A stretch of DNA of 46,592 nucleotides from an uncultured delta proteobacterium. Lineage in GTDB: Bacteria > Myxococcota_A > Polyangia > Polyangiales > Polyangiaceae. The notes under the pieces were generated by a model. The model did no database searches. It was not told where the DNA came from and saw only the letters and a list, made by a program, of their open reading frames with translations. The DNA is taken from NCBI GenBank assembly GCA_903894755.1, contig CAITRH010000593.1, forward strand, positions 1 to 46,592, written 5' to 3'. Positions 9,027-14,756 of this stretch are shown here, piece after piece (position 1 is the first letter of the stretch; every line of letters begins with the position of its first letter). The position numbers and the translations under genes were made by a program.

Positions 9027-9060
9027 GATTCGCCTTCGGGGCTGCCAATCAACGCATTGG
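9027..9060 (+). repeat. internal direct repeat, left copy
   Basis: Begins GATTCGCCTTCGGGGCTGCC and continues ATCAACGC. It matches 9627-9661 in the same orientation with a 2-base indel and two or three substitutions. The GCC-TTC-GGGGC core can form a small GC hairpin. Confidence 0.8.
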
Positions 9061-9626
9061 CGCCTCATCGCCCGACACCCTCTACAGCCATGGGACGCGA
9101 AGTCCCTCACCTTTCCTGCCGCCCGACAGCCACCGATCGGCCAGCCCCCATCCCAGTTCGGAAGGACGCCGCGTGTTGCTCCATCTGGTCGCCACTGTTC
9201 CTGCCGACAGACTCGCCGCGTCGCCTTCTTCCGTTGCCGGTTTCCGAGCCCAACTGCCTGCGTCGCGTCCGCCCCGGGGCTGTTCCACTCCCGAACCGAC
9301 TCGGTCCATTGCGGGCTCCATGGCCGGTTTCGCCAAACAGGTCCGGGCAGCTGTGGTGCACCACGACACTTTTGGCCGCGGAGCGAAGGCGGCCCGTCAA
9401 GGTGGGCGTTCCGATGGCCAAACCGCCATCGGGCGCGCAAACGTACGGTCGTTCCGTGTCCCGACGGGCTACGGGAGCTGCGCACCTAGCCTGTCCGGCC
9501 GTTTCCGCCCCGCGGGTGCTTTTTTTCCGCAACGGTCCGCTAAGTTTCGGGGTCTCGGGCGCATTGAGACGGGTGCATTGAGACAAGCGCCACCTGCGAC
9601 CCAGGGTTCCCATCCTGGGCTGATTT

Positions 9627-9661
9627 GATTCGCCCCTTCGGGGCTGCCGATCAACGCGTGG
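9627..9661 (+). repeat. internal direct repeat, right copy
   Basis: Begins GATTCGCCCCTTCGGGGCTG and matches 9027-9060. The GCCCC-TTC-GGGGC hairpin is perfect in this copy. Confidence 0.8.
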
Positions 9662-9686
9662 GTCCGTAGGGAAAAACTGGGGTTCC

Positions 9687-9704
9687 CTCAAAGTAGGTTT
9701 GGTT
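9687..9704 (-). repeat. right terminal inverted repeat
   Basis: CTCAAAGTAGGTTTGGTT, the exact reverse complement of 8992-9009. Its last base is the first base of the stop codon of the FrzS-like gene (read on the minus strand). Confidence 0.85.
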
Positions 9705-10678
9705 CAGGAAACCTCATTCAGATGCTGGAGCGCTGACATAAGGGCCTCCCGTGCCCTGGCGAGCATCGTCTGGTCGGTCTCCCACTTTGCCAACGCTCGA
9801 TCGGCCCGGGTCTTCTCCGACGCGCATCGAGCCTCGGCCTCGAGCTGCGCCTGACGTATCCCCTCGAGCTCCCCTTCGCGCGCCACAAGCTCCGCACGCA
9901 CCAAGGCGAGAGTAACTTCGAGCTCCGCACGCTTGCCTCGCGCCTCTGCCAGCTCCCCCGCACGTCTATCGAGCTCCGCAAGCGCCTCTGCCAACAACGC
10001 CTCGAGCTCCGTACGTGTCCCTCCAAGCGCCTCGACGCTATCGCCATCAATTCGCTCGGTCGCATCAGAGCTTGGGGAGGTCTCCGTCGACGCAGCAGGA
10101 ACCTCCGCCTCGGTGCCGTCCGTCAGCCGTCCAAAGGCCGCGTCCGCAAACGCGTCGATGTCGGCATCCACTGGACGAGGCTCGGAGGGTAAAGGAGGCA
10201 GCTCGCCCCATTGAGTCCCGTCGTCCTCGACCAGATCGTCGTCGTCGAGAGGCTCGATGTCATCTTCGATGTGCACCCCTTCGTCGCCACTCGATTCCGG
10301 CCCCGCCAGAGGGACCAAGTTGCGAATACGCAGCAGGAGCTCGCCAAACGCGATGGGCTTGTGGACATAATCCTCGGCGTGGGTTCGGAGCTTGCGATGC
10401 TGTTCGAAGGTCTCATCACTCGAGTCGCTCGACATCAGGATCAAGGGGACGTCCTTGAGCGACAGGTCTTTTTTGAGCTTGTTGCAGACCGAGAACCCGT
10501 TCATGCGAGGAAGCTCGATGGACAATAAAATGAGGTCTGGACGATCGGCGGCAGCCTGCTTGAGGCCAACGTTGCCGTCGTCGACAACCACGATGGTGCA
10601 GTCTAGGTTCGACAGCTCGTGTCGGAGCTCGCTAGCGAAGGCCGCGTCGTTTTCGAACACGAGGACTTTGGTGGTCAT
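9704..10678 (-). CDS. FrzS-like pseudo-receiver/coiled-coil protein
   Basis: A 324-residue protein with an N-terminal response-regulator receiver fold (about 1-122), an acidic linker (about 123-205) and a C-terminal Ala/Glu/Arg-rich coiled coil (about 205-320). The segment HRKLRTHAEDYVHKPI closely resembles Myxococcus FrzS, a polarity protein for type IV pilus motility. The usual phospho-acceptor aspartate is replaced by Ser53 (ILLSIELPRMNGF) and the acidic pocket reads FEND, so it is probably not phosphorylated. K107 is kept. There is no DNA-binding domain. It lies 37 bases downstream of hisIE, in a minus-strand run that starts with the epimerase. A role in motility or polarity is inferred from the FrzS resemblance only. 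Confidence 0.8.
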   Translation of the reverse strand: MTTKVLVFENDAAFASELRHELSNLDCTIVVVDDGNVGLKQAAADRPDLILLSIELPRMNGFSVCNKLKKDLSLKDVPLILMSSDSSDETFEQHRKLRTHAEDYVHKPIAFGELLLRIRNLVPLAGPESSGDEGVHIEDDIEPLDDDDLVEDDGTQWGELPPLPSEPRPVDADIDAFADAAFGRLTDGTEAEVPAASTETSPSSDATERIDGDSVEALGGTRTELEALLAEALAELDRRAGELAEARGKRAELEVTLALVRAELVAREGELEGIRQAQLEAEARCASEKTRADRALAKWETDQTMLARAREALMSALQHLNEVS

Positions 10679-10715
10679 GGGGTTGGCGCAAGATAGGACC
10701 CCGCCGGAAAACGTG

Positions 10716-11393
10716 TCAAACTACGGGCTTTTTTGGCGCACGCTCGGCTTTTTCATGGAGGCCGCTCTTGCCCGCGCGAGCGTCGAGGGCCTCGAGCACG
10801 TGGCGAAGTGTCAGGCCTCGCGAGTGCAGTCCAACGAGCGTGTGGAACAGCAGATCGGCCGCCTCTGCGACCACGCGATCGTCGGCTTCGCGGGCGAGGG
10901 CTTGCGCAAACTCACCGGCCTCTTCGCGGACCTTGGCGCCGATGAGAGACGCCCCGCCGTCGTAGAGAGACCTCGCGTAGCTTTGCGCTGCTGACGAGTC
11001 CTTTCGGGCTTCGAGCGTGGCCTCAAGGGACCCGAGCACGGTTTGCGGTTCGACGGGACGTTCGACGAGGGTTGCCCCTTCCAGGGCGCGGAAGAAGCAA
11101 CTTGGAGCGCCCGTGTGGCAGCTCGGGCCGACCGGGTCGGAGCAGTAAATGAGGCAGTCGGCGTCGCAGTCGACCAGGACACGCCGGACCACGATGGAGT
11201 GACCGCTGGTCTTTCCTTTTTCCCAGAGCTCGTTGCGCGAGCGGCTGAAGAACGTGGCCCGCCCGCTTTCAAGGGTGGCGCGCACGGCCTCGGGGGAGGC
11301 GAAAGCTACCATGCGGATCTCGCCGCTGAAGAGGTCCTGCACAACGACGGGGAGGAGTCCGTTGGCGTCGAATTTTAGAGGTAAATCGCTCAT
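10716..11393 (-). CDS. hisIE: bifunctional phosphoribosyl-AMP cyclohydrolase/phosphoribosyl-ATP pyrophosphatase
   Basis: A 225-residue fusion catalysing steps 2 and 3 of histidine biosynthesis. The HisI domain (about 1-110) shows the metal-binding stretch VDCDADCLIYC and the PSCHTGAPSCFF zinc/active-site motif. The HisE domain (about 120-215) shows KVREEAGEFAQAL and EAADLLFHTLVGL, the helices that bind Mg2+ and pyrophosphate. The ATG at 11393 gives the normal HisIE length; the frame is open far upstream, but that part is the antisense shadow of the epimerase gene. No other his gene is adjacent. It lies 7 bases after the epimerase stop, so the two are probably co-transcribed. Confidence 0.93.
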   Translation of the reverse strand: MSDLPLKFDANGLLPVVVQDLFSGEIRMVAFASPEAVRATLESGRATFFSRSRNELWEKGKTSGHSIVVRRVLVDCDADCLIYCSDPVGPSCHTGAPSCFFRALEGATLVERPVEPQTVLGSLEATLEARKDSSAAQSYARSLYDGGASLIGAKVREEAGEFAQALAREADDRVVAEAADLLFHTLVGLHSRGLTLRHVLEALDARAGKSGLHEKAERAPKKPVV

Positions 11394-11400
11394 TGGGAAG

Positions 11401-12378
11401 TTATCCGGTGACCACGGGCGTGAAGGTACGGAACGCGGCGAAGGTGCGTTCGAGCCCCTCGCGGATCCTAACCTTGACTTGGTAGTTGAAGAGTTTTTGA
11501 GCAGCGGAGATGTCGGCGAGCGAGTCTCGTACGTCCCCCTGTCGTGTGGGTTTGTAGTCGGCCTCGAGGCGCGCGTTGGCGGGGACAGCGCCGGTGGCGA
11601 TGGCGACGTCACCGAGAATTCGCAGAAGCTGGTTGAGGGAGGTGCGCTCGGCGCATGCGACGTTGACGACCTCGCCGGAGAGCTTGTTGGGCGTGCTTGC
11701 GGCGAGGAGGTTGGCGCTGACTGTGTTGTCGATGAAGCAGAAGTCGCGGGTCTGTTCGCCGTCCCCGAAGATCGTGGGGCGCTGTTGACGGATGGCGGCG
11801 GTGATGAACTTGGGGATGACGGCGGCGTATTCGCTACCGGGGTCTTGACGTGGGCCGAAGACGTTGAAGTAGCGGAGGCTGACGGTTTCGATGCCGTAGA
11901 GGGAGGCGAAGACGCGAACGAGCTGCTCGCAGGCGAACTTGGAGACCGCGTACGGCGAGAGAGGGAACGAGGGCATGGTCTCGACCTTGGGGAGGGTCGG
12001 TGTGTTGCCGTAGGCCGACGAGCTTGCGGCAAAAATGACCCTTCGAACACCGGCGTGGCGCGCAGCGTTGAGGACCACCGTGGTGCCTTGGACCCCTGCG
12101 AGCACGGAGGCTTCGGGGTTTTCGACGGAGCGAGCTACCGAGGGGATGGCGGCTTCGTGGAAGACCACCTCGATGCCCTTGATGGCGCGAGCGACGGTGA
12201 CGGGGTCGACAATGCTTCCTTCGACCAGCTCGAAGTGGCCTGGGAGTCCTTCGAGGTTTTGCCTTCGCCCGCTTGAAAAGTCGTCGAGAATGCGAACACG
12301 TTCACCAGTAGAGAGGAGCGCCTCGGCGAGGGATGACCCGATAAAACCTGCGCCGCCTGTGATGAGGTACTTGACCAT
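11401..12378 (-). CDS. NAD-dependent epimerase/dehydratase (UDP-sugar 4-epimerase-like)
   Basis: A 325-residue extended short-chain dehydrogenase. The Rossmann motif GGAGFIG is at residues 8-14, the catalytic serine lies in AASSSAYGN (about 121), and the YxxxK pair is Y143/K147 (SPYAVSKFACE). The PRQDPGSEYAAVIPKFI segment is typical of WbpP/GalE-type UDP-GlcNAc or UDP-glucose 4-epimerases. These enzymes invert C4 of nucleotide sugars for lipopolysaccharide or exopolysaccharide. The ATG at 12378 starts directly at the Rossmann strand. It is divergent from a BY-kinase-like gene of polysaccharide export type, consistent with a surface-polysaccharide role. The substrate is not certain. Confidence 0.9.
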   Translation of the reverse strand: MVKYLITGGAGFIGSSLAEALLSTGERVRILDDFSSGRRQNLEGLPGHFELVEGSIVDPVTVARAIKGIEVVFHEAAIPSVARSVENPEASVLAGVQGTTVVLNAARHAGVRRVIFAASSSAYGNTPTLPKVETMPSFPLSPYAVSKFACEQLVRVFASLYGIETVSLRYFNVFGPRQDPGSEYAAVIPKFITAAIRQQRPTIFGDGEQTRDFCFIDNTVSANLLAASTPNKLSGEVVNVACAERTSLNQLLRILGDVAIATGAVPANARLEADYKPTRQGDVRDSLADISAAQKLFNYQVKVRIREGLERTFAAFRTFTPVVTG

Positions 12379-12482
12379 ATATTGCCTCCGGAGACCCAAG
12401 CAGACTACTACGACCGCACGTCGGCTCGCGCGTCTTACACCGTGCACCGAGCGACATCGCAGAAACGAAGGGGATAGCCCGC

Positions 12483-13238
12483 GTGGCGTATGATTCTCAG
12501 CGAACCCTAGTCATCCAGCGTCGAGAGCCCAGCGAGGCTCCGGTTCGAATTGTCCCCGCGTGGGCGTCACCGCCCGACACACGGGTCCTGGTCATGCTTG
12601 GGGAGTCGTCGGCGGAGGCGCCTGCTGCGCTGCGGCTGATTCGATTCCGGCTCGAGCAGAAACGGGCCGAGGGGATGTGGACCTTTGCCGTCACGAGCGC
12701 ACGGGACGGCGAGGGCAAGAGCGTGTTTGCGACCCAACTCGCGTTGGTGCTTTCCGAGTCGCAGAGGGCGACGGTACTGCTCGCGGAAGCAAACTTTCAT
12801 CGTCCTACGGTCGCAAGCCTGCTTGGGTTTCGTATCCCGTCGGGCCAGGGGTTTTCACCGCAGTTGTCGCGAAAAATGCACGGGAGCGCCGAGCCGTGGG
12901 CTGTCGTCGCGCTTGGCCCCTCGCTTCACGTGCTCGCGGAGTCCCCGGAAGAACCGGGGTATCCCGAGACGCTTCATTCCCCCTACTTTACGAAAGCCAT
13001 CGGGTTTCTTGCGCGCGGGTACGACTTCGTCGTGGTCGACAGTCCAAGCGTGCTCGGCTCCGGCGAAGCGCTCGTCGTCGAAGGGGCGGTGGACGCGGTG
13101 ATTCTGGTGGCCCGAAGCCAAAGGACCAAAGGGGCAGACATTCGTGAGGCGCTCAAGACGCTCGGAGGCGACACGGGCAAATGCGTCGGCGTCGTGCTCT
13201 GGGATGTCACCGAGGGACAAAAAAAGTCCAAGCGCTGA
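12483..13238 (+). CDS. CpsD/CapB-like polysaccharide biosynthesis ATPase (degenerate BY-kinase)
   Basis: A 251-residue P-loop ATPase of the bacterial tyrosine-kinase/MinD-like family. The Walker A motif TSARDGEGKS (about residues 71-80) and Walker B FVVVDSPS are present. Walker A', normally a DxDxR-type stretch, reads LLAEANFHRP with no aspartate, and there is no C-terminal tyrosine cluster. Canonical BY-kinases autophosphorylate and control exopolysaccharide polymerisation and export; here kinase activity is doubtful. The start is a GTG at 12483 with AAGGGGA upstream. No Wzc/Wza partner is next to it. Divergent from the epimerase. Confidence 0.8.
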   Translation: MAYDSQRTLVIQRREPSEAPVRIVPAWASPPDTRVLVMLGESSAEAPAALRLIRFRLEQKRAEGMWTFAVTSARDGEGKSVFATQLALVLSESQRATVLLAEANFHRPTVASLLGFRIPSGQGFSPQLSRKMHGSAEPWAVVALGPSLHVLAESPEEPGYPETLHSPYFTKAIGFLARGYDFVVVDSPSVLGSGEALVVEGAVDAVILVARSQRTKGADIREALKTLGGDTGKCVGVVLWDVTEGQKKSKR

Positions 13239-13275
13239 CGCGTGCCTCTCAGGTCAAGGCCAAGTCAAGGCGCGG

Positions 13276-13668
13276 TCAAGGGCCGGTGACGTCCATCATC
13301 GCGATAGCGTCGATCTCGACCTGGACTCCCCGTGGAAGCGCCGTGACCTGCACCGTCGAGCGCGCCGGGAAGTTCGACGTAAAGTATTTCGCATAGACCA
13401 GGTTGACATCCTGAAAGTTCTTCAGGTCGATCAGGTAAATGGTGGTCTTGACCACGTTGCCGTAGTCCATGCCCGACGCGCGAAGGACCGCTCCCAAACT
13501 CTGAAGCACGCGCTCGGTCTGGGCCGAGATGTCGCCGCCTACCACATTGCCCGTTTTCGGGTCGAGGGGGATCATCCCGCTGACAAAGACGGTGTTGCCT
13601 ACACGTACTCCATGGGAGTACGGACCAATGGTGGCAGGAGCGTCGCTGGCGGTTACGATGGTCTTCAT
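13276..13668 (-). CDS. RidA family deaminase
   Basis: A 130-residue YjgF/RidA protein that hydrolyses reactive enamine/imine intermediates (2-aminoacrylate and relatives) from PLP enzymes to ketoacids and ammonia. Family landmarks are IGPYSHGVRVGNTVFVSG at the N-terminus, the central VVKTTIYLIDLKNF and the C-terminal substrate arginine in FPARSTVQVTALPRG with the glutamate in VEIDAIA. It lies 14 bases after the recR stop as the last gene of ybaB-recR-ridA. Confidence 0.93.
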   Translation of the reverse strand: MKTIVTASDAPATIGPYSHGVRVGNTVFVSGMIPLDPKTGNVVGGDISAQTERVLQSLGAVLRASGMDYGNVVKTTIYLIDLKNFQDVNLVYAKYFTSNFPARSTVQVTALPRGVQVEIDAIAMMDVTGP

Positions 13669-13682
13669 GGCAGACGGCTATA

Positions 13683-14288
13683 TCAGAGCTTTTGCCTTCC
13701 TGCGAGCGCGCGTCCCATGGTCACCGGATCGGCGTATTCGAGGTCTCCACCGTGAGGAACCCCGCTTGCAATCCGCGAAAGAGGAATCCCAAGCGGCTCG
13801 ATCTCGCGCTTCAGAAACAACGCGGTCGCTTCACCGTCCACACTCGGCGGAGTCGCCACGATCAGCTCTCGTACGGGCTCGCGCTGCAGACGCGACAACA
13901 GTTTGGGCATCGGCAGATCCTCAGGACCGATCCCCTCGAGCGGCGACAGAAGCTTGCCCAACACGAAATACCGTCCCCGCATGCTCGCCGACCGCTCGAT
14001 CGCCAGGAGGTCCTGGACCCGGGCGACCACACAGAGCAAGCCCGGGTCGCGTTTGGAGTCCATACAGATGGCGCAAAGAGGACGGTCGCCGTCAAGTTCG
14101 GCCAGATTCCCACACGCGTCGCAGGCTCCCAACTGCGCCCGCAGCTCCACGAGCTCGGCTCCCAGCGTTGACGCGAGCGAAGGGTCTGTTGCGACGAGAT
14201 AGAGCGCGTAACGTTGCGCCGTCTTGTCGCCAACGCCAGGGAGCTTGGCAAACAGCCTGATGAGGCGCTGAAGGCGTGCTGGGAGCAC
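13683..14288 (-). CDS. recR: recombination protein RecR
   Basis: A 201-residue recombination mediator of the RecFOR pathway that helps load RecA on gapped DNA. The N-terminal helix-hairpin-helix (LFAKLPGVGDKTAQRYALYL) binds DNA. The zinc finger uses C56/C59 and C72/C75 (ACDACG, LCAICM), and the Toprim domain includes VATPPSVDGEATALFL. Length is typical. It sits 6 bases after ybaB, the conserved ybaB-recR pairing; dnaX, often the upstream partner, is absent here. Confidence 0.96.
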   Translation of the reverse strand: MLPARLQRLIRLFAKLPGVGDKTAQRYALYLVATDPSLASTLGAELVELRAQLGACDACGNLAELDGDRPLCAICMDSKRDPGLLCVVARVQDLLAIERSASMRGRYFVLGKLLSPLEGIGPEDLPMPKLLSRLQREPVRELIVATPPSVDGEATALFLKREIEPLGIPLSRIASGVPHGGDLEYADPVTMGRALAGRQKL

Positions 14289-14294
14289 GTTCGC

Positions 14295-14615
14295 CTAGGC
14301 GATGTTCGGAAGCTTGATGCCGCCGGTAGTCTTCTCGAGCTCCTTTTGCATCGCCTTATCGGCCTCCGCGATGGCTTGGGTCACCGCCACACACACCGCA
14401 TCGAGGGTCAGCTCGAGCCCCTCGGCCTCGAGGAACGCGGGGTCGACTGTGACCCGACGCACCTGCCGCCCATACGACACCGTGGCCGTCACCTTGCCGC
14501 CGGCCGTTTCTGCCGAAATCTCTCGGGTATTGAGCTCGATCCGAGCCAGATCGACTTTTCGTTGGAGACGCGCAGCTTGCCGTGTTAACTCGCTCATCCC
14601 AGCTTGGAACTTCAT
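14295..14615 (-). CDS. YbaB/EbfC family nucleoid-associated protein
   Basis: A 106-residue DNA-binding protein of the YbaB/EbfC family, which binds DNA as a dimer. The helical N-terminus (LTRQAARLQRKVDLARIEL), the central strand region with GGKVTATVSYGRQVRRVTVD and the C-terminal helix fit the family, although sequence identity to typical members looks low. Its position immediately upstream of recR supports the assignment. Confidence 0.88.
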   Translation of the reverse strand: MKFQAGMSELTRQAARLQRKVDLARIELNTREISAETAGGKVTATVSYGRQVRRVTVDPAFLEAEGLELTLDAVCVAVTQAIAEADKAMQKELEKTTGGIKLPNIA

Positions 14616-14756
14616 GGCAAACGTCTAGCAAGGATCGCGCGTCGCAGTCACGTTTTCCTGACACGACGCGGGAGCGCAGGGCGGGGAACGCGGGTAACCC
14701 TGAGTCGCGAGTGTCGCGGTCGGCCCCCGTGACTTAGCGGGCCGTTGCTTTAAGCT

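Larger units (their letters stand above)
8992..9704. mobile_element. candidate non-autonomous element bounded by 18-bp inverted repeats
   Basis: A stretch of about 0.7 kb between the convergent hypB and FrzS-like genes. Its two ends are perfect 18-bp inverted repeats, and just inside each end is a copy of a 34-35 bp direct repeat. The interior holds a short tandem repeat of GCATTGAGAC at 9561 and 9575 and a small hairpin (CCCAGG/CCTGGG near 9600-9618). Overlapping frames of 150-190 codons exist on both strands, but none resembles a protein or a transposase. No clear target-site duplication flanks it. A MITE-like or dispersed intergenic repeat fits best; a structured RNA is possible. Confidence 0.4.

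Noticed and set aside
9107-9691. Open frames of 150-195 codons inside the inverted-repeat element
   Set aside because: They overlap one another on both strands, show no domain and no transposase motif; GC-rich DNA yields such frames by chance.
11394-12050. Upstream extension of hisIE by about 220 codons
   Set aside because: Ser/Pro-rich shadow of the epimerase gene; HisI homology begins at the ATG at 11393.
13253-13281. Three GTCAAGG motifs at 11-bp spacing between convergent genes
   Set aside because: They lie at the 3' ends of two genes with no promoter to control; probably chance or a remnant duplication.
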